NCBI RefSeq assembly: GCF_000703165.1
Contig: NZ_JNLQ01000002.1
Coordinates: forward strand, 930,001 to 994,000
DNA length: 64,000 nt
Reading direction: 5' to 3'
DNA from: Butyrivibrio sp. AE3004
GTDB lineage: Bacteria > Bacillota > Clostridia > Lachnospirales > Lachnospiraceae
Both the position numbers and the translations under genes were made by a program. Of this stretch, positions 27,968-36,455 are shown in pieces. The notes below the pieces were generated by a model, which was given only the letters and a program-made list of their open reading frames with translations, made no database searches and was not told the origin of the DNA. Numbering within the stretch: the first letter of the stretch is position 1; every line of letters begins with the position of its first letter.

Positions 27968-28265
27968 CATATACGGCTATATTTTTGTGATGGCACTGGT
28001 AACATACCTGGTTAGAATGCTTCCGCTTACACTCATCAGAAAAGAAATAACGTCACCTTTTATAAAGGCTTTTTTACATTACGTACCTTACGCAACCCTT
28101 TCAGCCATGACTTTTCCTGCTATTCTTCATGCTTCCGATGACATGAGGGCATCTATAGCGGGCTTTGCTGTTGCTCTGATCCTGGCTTTTAGGAAAAAGA
28201 GTCTTCTCACAGTTGCTGTCTGCGCATGCGCGGTAGTATTCGCGGTGGAATTATTTCTTATCTGA
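27960..28265 (+). CDS. azlD: AzlD family small membrane partner
   Basis: About 101 aa with three to four membrane helices and the AzlD features TYLVRMLPL and FLHYVPYATLSAM. The ATG at 27960 has GAGGAGG at 27943-27949 and gives a normal AzlD N-terminus; upstream in-frame codons fall inside azlC in another frame. Acts with AzlC. Confidence 0.88.
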   Translation: MHNIYGYIFVMALVTYLVRMLPLTLIRKEITSPFIKAFLHYVPYATLSAMTFPAILHASDDMRASIAGFAVALILAFRKKSLLTVAVCACAVVFAVELFLI

Positions 28266-28284
28266 AGATAGTGCTATAATTTTC

Positions 28285-28313
28285 TTGACATTGGTGATGT
28301 TTTTTAGTATCGT
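28285..28313 (+). promoter_or_regulatory. Candidate promoter of ispF
   Basis: TTGACA (28285-28290), a 17-nt spacer and TATCGT (28308-28313). The -35 is perfect and the -10 is 4 of 6. Confidence 0.5.
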
Positions 28314-28338
28314 CCACAAATGCAAAATGTATCTTGGA

Positions 28339-28364
28339 TATAAAGGTTGCATTTATAGAGGAGG
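28339..28364 (+). promoter_or_regulatory. Hairpin/ribosome-site leader element (copy at ispF)
   Basis: TATAAA (28339-28344) and TTTATA (28352-28357) form a 6-bp hairpin directly before GAGGAGG (28358-28364). The same arrangement precedes four other unrelated genes in this window. Confidence 0.5.
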
Positions 28365-28372
28365 AATAATAA

Positions 28373-28942
28373 ATGCATATAGGAACAGGTTATGATGTAC
28401 ATAGATTAGTTGAAGGAAGAAAGCTTATTCTCGGAGGCGTGGATATTCCTTATGAGAAGGGACTCCTCGGGCATTCGGATGCTGACGTCCTCCTTCATGC
28501 TATAAGTGATGCGCTTCTTGGCGGGGCAGCACTTGGAGATATAGGTAAGCATTTTCCGGATTCCGACCCGAAATATAAAGGAGCGGATTCAATAAAGCTT
28601 CTTTCCGAAGTCGGAAGAATGCTTGAGGAAAACGGATACCTGATCGAAAATATCGATTCAACAATTCTGTGTCAGGCACCCAAGCTTAGACCTTACATTG
28701 ATACTATGCGAGAGAATATTGCCGATGCACTTGGAATCAATATTGAACAGGTAAGTGTAAAAGCAACTACAGAGGAAGGACTTGGGTTTACCGGTGCGGG
28801 AGAAGGAATTGCCGCACAGGCTGTATGCCTTCTTGCAAGTCCTATTGAGTACTATACAAAAAATGTAACCTATCAGACAGGCGAGATACCGGGAGGCTGC
28901 GAAGCATGCCCCGGCTGCGCTAAAAATGATTCTGATAAATAA
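28373..28942 (+). CDS. ispF: 2-C-methyl-D-erythritol 2,4-cyclodiphosphate synthase
   Basis: Fifth enzyme of the MEP isoprenoid pathway. The N-terminus GTGYDVHRL supplies the metal-binding Asp and His, and [13 protein letters not shown] and [10 protein letters not shown] complete the active site; [10 protein letters not shown] ends the normal fold near residue 155. The protein is 189 aa, about 30 longer than usual, with a tail that carries three Cys in CEACPGC. It begins the conserved stretch ispF-mrnC-rlmB-sigH. Confidence 0.94.
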   Translation: MHIGTGYDVHRLVEGRKLILGGVDIPYEKGLLGHSDADVLLHAISDALLGGAALGDIGKHFPDSDPKYKGADSIKLLSEVGRMLEENGYLIENIDSTILCQAPKLRPYIDTMRENIADALGINIEQVSVKATTEEGLGFTGAGEGIAAQAVCLLASPIEYYTKNVTYQTGEIPGGCEACPGCAKNDSDK

Positions 28943-28965
28943 GCATAATTTGATAAAAGGATAAT

Positions 28966-29427
28966 ATGGAAGATATAGAAAAAAACACTGAAGATATGCA
29001 GGTACCTGACCTTGCGGGAATGATACGTGAAAGCTTTTCTGTTCCCGGAGAGCCTATGAACAGATACAGCCCGCTTGCACTTGCATTTATGGGAGACAGT
29101 GTTTATGAGATCATTATAAGAAGTATTGTGGTTCAGGAAGCAAACAGACCTGCGGGTCAGTTAAATAAGATAAAGGTCAAATATGTTAATGCTGCAGCTC
29201 AGGCCCGGATAATTGAATACCTTGAACCAAAGCTGACCGATGAAGAAAGTGATGCCTACAAACGAGGCAGAAATGCAAAGTCATATACAAGTGCCAAAAA
29301 TCAGAGCATCAATGATTACCGTAAGGCAACTGGGCTCGAGGCTTTATGCGGATATTTATATTTAAAAGGTGATATGGCAAGACTTATCGAGTTGCTGCAG
29401 GATGGGATTTCTGTAATTGACAGATAA
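28966..29427 (+). CDS. mrnC: Mini-ribonuclease 3
   Basis: 153 aa RNase III catalytic domain without a dsRNA-binding domain. The key ALAFMGDSVYE motif with Asp44 and the GRNAKS and YRKATGLEALCGYLYL segments are those of MrnC, which matures the ends of 23S rRNA. Its place just before rlmB and sigH matches the Bacillus and clostridial order. Confidence 0.93.
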   Translation: MEDIEKNTEDMQVPDLAGMIRESFSVPGEPMNRYSPLALAFMGDSVYEIIIRSIVVQEANRPAGQLNKIKVKYVNAAAQARIIEYLEPKLTDEESDAYKRGRNAKSYTSAKNQSINDYRKATGLEALCGYLYLKGDMARLIELLQDGISVIDR

Positions 29428-29483
29428 ATAAAAATCTATGTATAAAGTTTTGCGCTAAAGGAAAGGAAGCACGGACTGTACCG

Positions 29484-30404
29484 ATGAGAGAAAAATTTAG
29501 TAAAGAAAGAAAAGATAATAATAGCGGTTATATGAAGTCAGCTAAAAACAGAAATAATGGTAAAAACGCATATAGAAATCTGCATGACGAGAAAGGCGTA
29601 GGGAAGGATTTTGACAAAGAAAGAGACTTTGAAAAAGACAAGGTCTTTGAGGAAGGTTCTACGGAGTCCCTTACAATCGAGGGGAGAAATGCTGTAATAG
29701 AGGCCCTTAGAAGCGGCAGAACCATTGATAAACTGTTTATTCTTGACGGATGCCAGGACGGACCTATTGCAACTATCAGAAAAGAAGCTAAAAAAGCCGG
29801 CATCATGATGAAGTTTGTTAACAGGGACAGACTTGATCAGATCTCACAGACCGGTGCTCATCAGGGTGTTATTGCTTATGCAGCTGCGTACAGTTATTCA
29901 GAGCTTGAGGATATCTTTAATCTTGCGGAGGAAAAAGGTGAAGCGCCGTTTGTTTTTCTGCTTGATAATATCGAAGACCCTCATAATCTCGGCGCTATTA
30001 TAAGAACTGCCAATATTGCCGGTGCACACGGTGTGATAATTCCCAAAAACCGTGCTGCCGGACTTACCGCAACCGTTGCGAAAACAAGTGCGGGCGCGCT
30101 CAATTACACTCCTGTTGTAAAGGTTACGAACATGGCCAGAACCATCGAGGAATTAAAGGATAAAGGAATGTGGTTTGTCTGTGCGGATATGAACGGAACC
30201 ACAATGTATGATCTTGATCTTAAGGGTTCAATCGGACTTGTTATAGGAAACGAAGGATCGGGAGTAAGTAAGCTTGTGCGTGAAAAATGCGATATGATAG
30301 CCGCAATTCCCATGAAGGGTGAGATAAATTCACTTAATGCCTCCGTGGCAGCAGGCGTGCTTGGTTTTGAGATAGTACGTCAGCGCGGTGGCTTCGGAAA
30401 ATAA
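29484..30404 (+). CDS. rlmB: 23S rRNA (guanosine-2'-O-)-methyltransferase, SpoU/TrmH family
   Basis: 306 aa. After a lysine- and aspartate-rich N-terminal extension (about 1-60) come the substrate-binding domain (EGRNAVIEALR, about 67-140) and the SPOUT catalytic domain with LDNIEDPHNLGAIIRTA, VIGNEGSGVS and IPMKGEINSLNASVAAG, the three motifs of the knotted SAM site. RlmB methylates G2251 (E. coli numbering). The charged extension is not part of the standard fold and may help bind RNA. The ribosome site is distant, so translation may be coupled to mrnC. Confidence 0.92.
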   Translation: MREKFSKERKDNNSGYMKSAKNRNNGKNAYRNLHDEKGVGKDFDKERDFEKDKVFEEGSTESLTIEGRNAVIEALRSGRTIDKLFILDGCQDGPIATIRKEAKKAGIMMKFVNRDRLDQISQTGAHQGVIAYAAAYSYSELEDIFNLAEEKGEAPFVFLLDNIEDPHNLGAIIRTANIAGAHGVIIPKNRAAGLTATVAKTSAGALNYTPVVKVTNMARTIEELKDKGMWFVCADMNGTTMYDLDLKGSIGLVIGNEGSGVSKLVREKCDMIAAIPMKGEINSLNASVAAGVLGFEIVRQRGGFGK

Positions 30405-30455
30405 AGAAAATAAAAGCAGTGGGGCGTTATCTTTTAGGTCGAATGGGGCATACGA

Positions 30456-31085
30456 ATGACAAAAATAACAGGGGATGAATCGGACGAAGAACTGATAATG
30501 AGAATTCGTGACGGCGAATCGGATATAACCGATCACATCATGAATAAATACAAGGATATGGTCAGAACCAAAGCCGCTTCCATGTACATTCTGGGGGCTG
30601 ACAGAGATGACCTGATCCAGGAGGGGATGATAGGGCTCTTTAAGGCGATAAGAGATTATGACGCCGGGCGGGATGCCAGCTTTAGAACCTTTGCTGATCT
30701 GTGCGTGTCCAGGCAGATGTATACAGCCATTCAGGCATCAAACAGAAAGAAGCATGCTCCTCTTAACAGCTATATTTCACTTTACGCCAAAATGGATGGG
30801 CATGAAGAGAATATGGAGTTTTCACTTGATCAGGTTCTCGAGGCTACCATCGACAGAGATCCCGAATCAATGCTTATTGATAAGGAAAATACCAGAGACA
30901 TCGAGGATTTTATTGAAAACAAATTAAGCGGTTTTGAGCAGGCGGTTCTTGAACTTCACATGACCGGTATGGGGTATGTTGAGATAGCTAAGGTCCTCGG
31001 AAAAGATGAAAAATCCACGGACAATGCACTTTGGAGATTAAAGAACAAGATACGCAAATATATAAATAAGAATTCCGATGTATGA
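30456..31085 (+). CDS. sigH: RNA polymerase sigma factor SigH family
   Basis: 209 aa. Region 2 (ADRDDLIQEGMIGLFKAIRDYD, read in parts) and region 4 (VLELHMTGMGYVEIAKVLG) follow Bacillus Spo0H closely, including LNSYISL after region 2. SigH directs early-stationary and sporulation-entry genes; in non-sporulating relatives it can serve competence. A competence locus (comEA, comEC) lies 17 kb away. The neighbourhood mrnC-rlmB-sigH-L31 supports the assignment. Confidence 0.92.
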   Translation: MTKITGDESDEELIMRIRDGESDITDHIMNKYKDMVRTKAASMYILGADRDDLIQEGMIGLFKAIRDYDAGRDASFRTFADLCVSRQMYTAIQASNRKKHAPLNSYISLYAKMDGHEENMEFSLDQVLEATIDRDPESMLIDKENTRDIEDFIENKLSGFEQAVLELHMTGMGYVEIAKVLGKDEKSTDNALWRLKNKIRKYINKNSDV

Positions 31086-31278
31086 AGTTTATAAAATCTG
31101 ATTGTATGTGTATGCTATAAATTGCTCTAAATACTATGCGATAAAAGAATAAATTAACTCTTGCGAAGAAGAGCACTATATGCTACAATGAGTAAGCTGT
31201 TGTGATTAAGCAACGCTTGCAACTATAGTATAATATTTGTAAAATATTAAGAATCATTGATATAAAAGAGGTGAGAAG

Positions 31279-31488
31279 ATGAGACAGGACATTCAGCCCG
31301 AATACTATCAGGCAACAGTTACCTGCAACTGCGGTAACACATTTACAGTAGGTTCAACAAAGAAGGAAATCCACGTAGAAATTTGTTCTAAGTGCCATCC
31401 TTTCTATACAGGAACACAGAAGGCAACCGCTGCTCGCGGACGTATTGATAAGTTCAACCGTAAGTATGGTATGACTTCTAACAACTAA
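31279..31488 (+). CDS. rpmE: 50S ribosomal protein L31 (zinc form)
   Basis: 69 aa. Cys16, Cys18, Cys36 and Cys39 form the CXC...CXXC zinc site of the C+ (type A) L31. Good GAGGTGAG site. It is followed by a terminator and then by a long perfect palindrome. Confidence 0.96.
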   Translation: MRQDIQPEYYQATVTCNCGNTFTVGSTKKEIHVEICSKCHPFYTGTQKATAARGRIDKFNRKYGMTSNN

Positions 31489-31503
31489 TTACTGGAAATG
31501 TTA

Positions 31504-31535
31504 AGAGGTTGAGGCTACTGCCTCAACCTCTTTTT
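31504..31535 (+). terminator. Terminator of rpmE
   Basis: AGAGGTTGAGGC (31504-31515) pairs perfectly with GCCTCAACCTCT (31520-31531), followed by a T run. Confidence 0.93.
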
Positions 31536-31577
31536 ATCTTATAAGAAATTACATAGTAATTTCTTATAAGATAAAAA
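31531..31577. repeat. Perfect 22-bp inverted repeat after rpmE
   Basis: The arms 31531-31552 and 31556-31577 are exact reverse complements around a 3-nt centre ATA. The 5' arm begins inside the T run of the rpmE terminator, and the 3' arm ends in five A. The AT-rich stem contains CTTATAAG on each arm. As a DNA cruciform or RNA hairpin it would be stable; its role is not known. Confidence 0.85.
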
Positions 31578-31640
31578 TCTGCTACGGATTCATATAAATA
31601 AAACGACCAGGCGAAATTCTTTTTATCAAGGAGAAACGAA

Positions 31641-32597
31641 ATGGGGAAGAAAAAGATAAATCATTATTCTGGAATTGGCGGACAGGCAGTTCTTGAAGGC
31701 GTCATGATGCGCAATAAGGATATGTACTCTGTTGCTGTACGCAAGGAGAACGGAGAGATAGCTGTTGAGACAGACCATTACCTGGGAAAGGCGGAGAGTC
31801 TGGGACTTTCGCATATTCCCTTTATTCGCGGAGTATTCGTATTTTGGGATTCACTTGTCCTTGGAATGAAATCGCTTAATTATTCGGCATCACTTTTTGG
31901 GCAGGAGGAGATAGCAGCTGCCAAGGATCCTATAGCAGAGGAAGGAAAAGAAAAATTTGCCATGGCGCTTACCACCGCTTTTTCTTTTATTCTTGCAATC
32001 GGTATTTTTATGGTACTTCCGTATTACCTCAGTTCGATTTTTGAGAGCCATATCAGAAATCATTCTTTGATGGTTCTTCTTGAAGGCATACTGAGAATAT
32101 TGATTTTTATCATATATATATTGCTTATTTCCTGTATGAAGGATATCAGAAGACTTTTCAGATATCATGGTGCCGAACATAAATGTATAAACTGCCTTGA
32201 AAGCGGAAAACCTCTTACTCTTGAGAATGTAAAAGCGAGTACGAGACTACATAAGAGATGCGGAAGCAGTTTTCTTCTGTTTGTCATGTTTGTAAGTATT
32301 ATTCTGTTTTTCTTTATAAGAGTTGAATCAATTCCGCTAAGAATACTTTTGAGAATTGCTTTGATTCCCGTAATTGCCGGTATTTCCTATGAGATCATCA
32401 GGCTTGCCGGAAGAAGTAACAATATTTTTATTAAAATATTATCTGCGCCGGGACTATGCCTGCAGATGCTCACCACCAAGGAACCTGATGATGAGATGAT
32501 AGAAGTAGGAATGAAGTCTGTTGAGGCAGTGTTTGACTGGAAGGAATTTTTGGCTGATTCCTTCGGATACAAATTTGAAGATAATACAGCGGAGTGA
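31641..32597 (+). CDS. DUF1385 membrane protein (YqhQ-like)
   Basis: 318 aa. It opens with GGQAVLEGVMMRN, the hallmark of DUF1385, and has four to five membrane helices (about 105-140, 150-175, 215-240, 245-265), with the conserved RYHGAEHK and HKRCGSSFLL segments that could bind metal. The biochemical role of the family is unknown. It sits between rpmE and prmC-prfA, a common order in clostridia. GGAG site 8 nt before ATG. Confidence 0.9.
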   Translation: MGKKKINHYSGIGGQAVLEGVMMRNKDMYSVAVRKENGEIAVETDHYLGKAESLGLSHIPFIRGVFVFWDSLVLGMKSLNYSASLFGQEEIAAAKDPIAEEGKEKFAMALTTAFSFILAIGIFMVLPYYLSSIFESHIRNHSLMVLLEGILRILIFIIYILLISCMKDIRRLFRYHGAEHKCINCLESGKPLTLENVKASTRLHKRCGSSFLLFVMFVSIILFFFIRVESIPLRILLRIALIPVIAGISYEIIRLAGRSNNIFIKILSAPGLCLQMLTTKEPDDEMIEVGMKSVEAVFDWKEFLADSFGYKFEDNTAE

Positions 32598-32603
32598 AAA
32601 ATA

Positions 32604-33446
32604 ATGGAGTATGCAGCGCTTTATAAAGAGGGAGTGGAAAAACTAAATAGTGTAGGAATATCTGAAGCCTCCCTTGATGCGAGGCTTCTCCTTGAGTATG
32701 TTTGTAAAACCGACCATAATACTCTGCTATCTCATGGCGATATTGAGGTTTCAGAGGAAAATATTAAGGCCTATGAAGAATTTATAGGAAAGAGAATGAG
32801 CAGAATTCCTGTTGCGTATATTATAGGTAATACGGAATTTATGGGAATTGAGTTTGATGTTACGGAGGATGTTCTGATTCCGAATCAGGATACCGAAACT
32901 CTTGCGGAGGAAGCTCTGAGATTTTTACATGACGGAATGAACATTCTGGATTTATGTACAGGATCCGGATGTATTGCTCTTAGTCTTTTAAAATACAGTA
33001 ATGAGACAAGGGCGATGGGGACAGACATGTCAGAGGCGGCGCTGGCCATAGCTTCGCAAAATGCGGTTAAGCTTGGCCTTGACGATCGCTTTTTGGCTGT
33101 AAAGGCTGACATTTTTCCTAAAGCTCCCGATACAGAGAAATTTGACATAATCGTATCAAATCCTCCTTATATTCCAACAGGAGTGATAGAAACGCTTGCC
33201 CCTGAGGTTAAGACCTTTGAGCCATACATGGCACTTGATGGAAGCGAGGATGGCCTTTTGTTTTACAGAAGGATAATACCAGGGGCAAAGGATTATCTGT
33301 ACAGAAGCGGATATCTTTTTCTTGAGATTGGCTATGATCAGGGTGATGCAGTAAGAAAACTGATGGAAGAAAACGGATACAAGGATGTTCAGGTTATAAA
33401 GGATCTCGGAGGGAATGACAGAGTGGTCAGCGGTTGCTTTTATTAG
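32604..33446 (+). CDS. prmC: Peptide chain release factor N5-glutamine methyltransferase
   Basis: Methylates the Gln of the GGQ motif in release factors. 280 aa. The SAM-binding motif is LDLCTGSGCIALSL and the substrate Gln-binding NPPY is at about 186-189 in VSNPPYIPTG. PrmC's target, PrfA, is the next gene. Begins 7 nt after the DUF1385 stop. Confidence 0.95.
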   Translation: MEYAALYKEGVEKLNSVGISEASLDARLLLEYVCKTDHNTLLSHGDIEVSEENIKAYEEFIGKRMSRIPVAYIIGNTEFMGIEFDVTEDVLIPNQDTETLAEEALRFLHDGMNILDLCTGSGCIALSLLKYSNETRAMGTDMSEAALAIASQNAVKLGLDDRFLAVKADIFPKAPDTEKFDIIVSNPPYIPTGVIETLAPEVKTFEPYMALDGSEDGLLFYRRIIPGAKDYLYRSGYLFLEIGYDQGDAVRKLMEENGYKDVQVIKDLGGNDRVVSGCFY

Positions 33447-33486
33447 CTTCGAAAAACGGACATAAGACAATATTTAGTCAGGTAGA

Positions 33487-33508
33487 AATATACGTTTTTA
33501 GATAAGGA
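33487..33508 (+). promoter_or_regulatory. Leader element copy at prfA
   Basis: ATATACGTTTTTAGATAAGG aligns with the hairpin/ribosome-site element found before four other genes, with a weaker hairpin. An upstream block, ACGGACAT..GACA then TAGTCAG (33457-33480), is shared with the leader of the DUF1653 gene. Confidence 0.4.
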
Positions 33509-33515
33509 GCAAATT

Positions 33516-34592
33516 ATGTTTGACAGATTAGAAGATACCGTCCGCAGATATGAGGACATAACCAGAGAACTGGGTGAACCGGGTGTAGCGGCAGACCAGA
33601 ACCGTTTTAGGGCGCTGATGAAGGAGCAGAGCGATCTGCTTCCGATAGTTGAAGAATATACCAATTATAAAAAATGCAAAGAAACAATCGCAGATAGTGA
33701 AGAGCTTCTTTCGGCTGAATCTGATGAGGATATGAAGGAAATGCTTAGAGAAGAGCTTTCTCTGGCAAAGGAAGAGCTTCCTCTAATTGAACAAAGACTC
33801 AGAGTTTTGATGATCCCGAAGGATCCCAATGATGACAAAAATGTAATTGTTGAAATACGAGCAGGAGCGGGCGGAGATGAAGCAGCTCTGTTTGCTGCTG
33901 ATATGTACAGAGTCTATACCAGATATGCGGATAGACATAACTGGAAAATTGAAACGATGAGTGTTGAAGATACCGGAATTGGCGGTATGAAATCCGTCAG
34001 CTTCATGCTGTCCGGTACAGGAGCGTATTCCAAGCTCAAGTTTGAAAGCGGTGTGCATCGTGTTCAGAGAATTCCCGTAACTGAGTCCGGCGGAAGAATT
34101 CATACATCCACTATCACAGTTGCCATTATGCCTGAGGTTGAGGATGTGGAAGTAAATATTGATATGAACGATTGTAAATTTGATGTTTTCAGAGCATCGG
34201 GAAACGGTGGACAGTGTGTCAATACTACCGATTCTGCGGTAAGACTTACACATATTCCCACAGGAATCGTGATTTCATGTCAGGATGAAAAGAGTCAGAT
34301 CAAGAACAAGGCAAAGGCACTTAAGGTACTTCGTGCCAAGTTATTCGACCTTGAGAGGCAAAAGGCGCACGACTCGGAGGCAGCACTCAGAAAGAGCCAG
34401 GTAGGAACAGGTGACAGATCGGAAAAGATCAGAACCTATAATTTTCATCAGGGAAGAGTTACCGACCACCGCATAAATCTTACACTCTATAAAATCGATT
34501 CAATAATGGACGGTGATCTAGAGGAGCTGATAGATGCGCTTACAACCGCAAGTCAGGCGGAAAAACTTGCAGGCATGAATAATATGATGTAA
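33516..34592 (+). CDS. prfA: Peptide chain release factor 1
   Basis: Reads UAA and UAG stop codons. 358 aa. The codon-recognition tripeptide is PVT in RIPVTESGG, within the P(A/V)T range of RF1, and the catalytic GGQ is at 231-233. Its Gln is the target of PrmC. Ribosome site AAGGAG. It follows prmC by 69 nt and carries a leader similar to that of the DUF1653 gene. Confidence 0.97.
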   Translation: MFDRLEDTVRRYEDITRELGEPGVAADQNRFRALMKEQSDLLPIVEEYTNYKKCKETIADSEELLSAESDEDMKEMLREELSLAKEELPLIEQRLRVLMIPKDPNDDKNVIVEIRAGAGGDEAALFAADMYRVYTRYADRHNWKIETMSVEDTGIGGMKSVSFMLSGTGAYSKLKFESGVHRVQRIPVTESGGRIHTSTITVAIMPEVEDVEVNIDMNDCKFDVFRASGNGGQCVNTTDSAVRLTHIPTGIVISCQDEKSQIKNKAKALKVLRAKLFDLERQKAHDSEAALRKSQVGTGDRSEKIRTYNFHQGRVTDHRINLTLYKIDSIMDGDLEELIDALTTASQAEKLAGMNNMM

Positions 34593-34679
34593 AAACCACT
34601 TAACAGTAAGACTGCTTATTGGTAAAATAATATCATGAAACTTCAGTCAGTTATAAACTTTTATTTATAGATGAGCCAG

Positions 34680-34707
34680 ATAAAAACATACGTTTATAGA
34701 TAAGGAG
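34680..34707 (+). promoter_or_regulatory. Leader element copy at the HPt gene
   Basis: ATAAAAACATACGTTTATAG followed by ATAAGGAG. GTTTAT (34692-34697) pairs with ATAAA..C upstream, with two bulged A. It matches the element before prfA almost base for base. Confidence 0.45.
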
Positions 34708-34713
34708 ACCGAC

Positions 34714-35070
34714 ATGAACCAAGAGATGAAGCAGGAGCTGTTAGATTGGGGAGTTAACTGGACTGATGTCCAAGAACGTTTCATGGGGAATGAGGATCTT
34801 GTGCAGAAATTCATGCTCAAGTTTTTAAACGATAAGAGCTTTGAGGAGCTTACATGCGGCTTAGAAAATAAAGATGTCGAAGCAGCTTTTAAAGGGTGTC
34901 ATACTTTAAAAGGTGTTACAGGTAATCTGGCACTGGACGGTATGCGCCCCGAGGTGCTGGAACTGACAGAAATCTTAAGGGCAGGGTCACTTGACGGCTC
35001 TGAGCCTCTTTATGAAAAAATTAAAAAGTCATACGACGAGCTAATTGTTATTCTGAAGAAGTATGCTTGA
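34714..35070 (+). CDS. Stand-alone HPt phosphotransfer protein
   Basis: 118 aa, all helical. CHTLKGVTGNLAL carries the phospho-accepting His in the standard HxLKG setting, so it should relay phosphate between receivers. No kinase is next to it; hybrid kinases without a usable HPt (those at 6549 and 8606) are possible donors. AAGGAG ribosome site 7 nt before ATG. A bidirectional terminator follows. Confidence 0.88.
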   Translation: MNQEMKQELLDWGVNWTDVQERFMGNEDLVQKFMLKFLNDKSFEELTCGLENKDVEAAFKGCHTLKGVTGNLALDGMRPEVLELTEILRAGSLDGSEPLYEKIKKSYDELIVILKKYA

Positions 35071-35081
35071 TTTAGTAAAAC

Positions 35082-35120
35082 AAAAACAGTTCATTTGCTT
35101 TTTGCAAGTGAACTGTTTTT
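35082..35120. terminator. Bidirectional terminator
   Basis: A 17-bp stem (35082-35098 with 35104-35120, one G-T pair) with A run before and T run after. It lies between convergent genes and can serve both strands. Confidence 0.9.
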
Positions 35121-35161
35121 TATCATATAGTATTTACTCAGTAATTTCTGTCTGTCCTTTA

Positions 35162-36337
35162 TCAGAAAATCATTTTGAACTCGTAAACATCGCCCTTTTT
35201 GAGGATGGATGATGCACCTGAAGAGGTGATCTCCAAGCTTGCACCGCCCCAGCCATATCGAATTATACCGGTTGTGGCGCCGTCTTCACTTGTGAAAATC
35301 AGGTCAGTACCTTTTCCCTCAACAGTACCGGATACATTTCCGAGTCTGAATATTGAAATAGTTGCATCATAGCCGGATTCCCAACCCTCTTTGATGATCA
35401 GTGAGCTGTAAACTTCTCCGGTACCCTGGTTATCAACATATGCGCCTCTAATACCGCGAGCAGGAAGAGTGATGGTATCATCTGTGGCATTTGCAAGAAC
35501 ACTGGCGAGGTAGTAGGACCTTGTCTTTGTCATATTGCTTAAAAGATCATTCTCAAGTGTAGGGTAGATGCTTCCGCCTTCTTCACGGGGACCGAGAGTT
35601 TCAAGAACTACTTCTTCCTTCATAGCGATCCAGTTTCTTTGTTCACTAAGCAGATTGTCTTTTTCTGCTCCTTTCAAAGTGTCACTAAGTCTACTCCAAA
35701 GACTGTTTATCTCAGCATCCCATACAGCATAGGGCCAATAAGATGTCTGGGTCATATCTGCCTGAGTTTCTGATCTCTGGGCAACTTCTGAAAAACGATT
35801 TTCCAGTGCTTCGATTCCCTGCAGTTCATCCTGAAGACTTGATGCGGAAGAAGATATTTTTTTTACGGCATCTTTTATCTCATCTTCGTAGTCATGCCAC
35901 AGATCATCTGATAAAACAAAACTGTCTGCAATAGGATTCTTAGGGATAACAGCGTTGTCTTTTGAAGTATCAGTGTTCTCTGCTGTTTCATCAGATTCTT
36001 CTGTACCTGCTATATCGGATTCGTCAGCTTCTGATGTGCTGTCAGCCTCTGATTTTTGTGCATCTTCTGAATCGGAATTATCATCGGAAGCGGTTGCCTC
36101 ATCTTCAGAGCTGCTTGTTGCTTCATCTGCTTCCCCGGCAGATATATCACTTTCATCGGAGGATACTGATTCTGTATCCCCAGCAGTATTATCCGGAGTA
36201 TCAGCCTCTCCCTGAGTATCGGGATTTTCTTCCTCAATTACGGTATTATCCTGTATTTGTTCAGAATCCTTATGCGGTGTGCATCCGCAGATTCCGACCA
36301 TGGACACGATAAGTGCCAGATAGATTCTTTTTTTCAT
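35162..36337 (-). CDS. Lipoprotein with LprI-like (DUF1311) domain
   Basis: 391 aa. The signal peptide ends in GICGC, a slightly unusual lipobox with Cys before Gly-Cys. Residues 22-130 are a low-complexity D/S/E/A-rich spacer. About 150-260 resembles the DUF1311/LprI N-terminal domain: WDAEINSLW, then LLSEQRNWI. The C-terminal 120 aa form a predicted beta-rich domain of unknown type. LprI-like domains in other bacteria are lysozyme inhibitors, but that is not shown for this group. It has the hairpin/ribosome-site leader. Confidence 0.78.
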   Translation of the reverse strand: MKKRIYLALIVSMVGICGCTPHKDSEQIQDNTVIEEENPDTQGEADTPDNTAGDTESVSSDESDISAGEADEATSSSEDEATASDDNSDSEDAQKSEADSTSEADESDIAGTEESDETAENTDTSKDNAVIPKNPIADSFVLSDDLWHDYEDEIKDAVKKISSSASSLQDELQGIEALENRFSEVAQRSETQADMTQTSYWPYAVWDAEINSLWSRLSDTLKGAEKDNLLSEQRNWIAMKEEVVLETLGPREEGGSIYPTLENDLLSNMTKTRSYYLASVLANATDDTITLPARGIRGAYVDNQGTGEVYSSLIIKEGWESGYDATISIFRLGNVSGTVEGKGTDLIFTSEDGATTGIIRYGWGGASLEITSSGASSILKKGDVYEFKMIF

Positions 36338-36348
36338 ATCAAAATGAC

Positions 36349-36372
36349 CTCCTCTATAAACGAATGTTTATA
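36349..36372 (-). promoter_or_regulatory. Leader element copy at the LprI-like lipoprotein
   Basis: On the minus strand TATAAAC, loop ATTC, GTTTATA (36355-36372) form a perfect 7-bp hairpin directly before GAGGAGG. Nearly identical to the copy before the DUF1653 gene. Confidence 0.55.
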
Positions 36373-36424
36373 TCTGATTAAATATCATCATTTTGACATT
36401 ATACACCACTTTTTTCCAAAAAAA

Positions 36425-36455
36425 AGAAAAAACCTGCTGATAATATCAGCAGGTT
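36425..36455 (-). terminator. Terminator of the DegV gene
   Basis: AACCTGCTGATA and its complement (36431-36455) form a hairpin followed on the minus strand by a T run. The stop codon of the DegV gene lies inside the hairpin. Confidence 0.88.

Noticed and set aside
31200..31234. Promoter of rpmE at TATAAT (31229-31234)
   Set aside because: The -10 is good but no -35 lies at a proper distance; not strong enough to list.
33516..34592. Unusual PVT and GNGGQCVN motifs in PrfA
   Set aside because: PVT is within the RF1 range and the GGQ itself is intact; the changes look like normal clostridial variation.
35955..36312. Plus-strand frames opposite the lipoprotein spacer
   Set aside because: They arise from the low-complexity Ser/Asp codons of the minus-strand gene.
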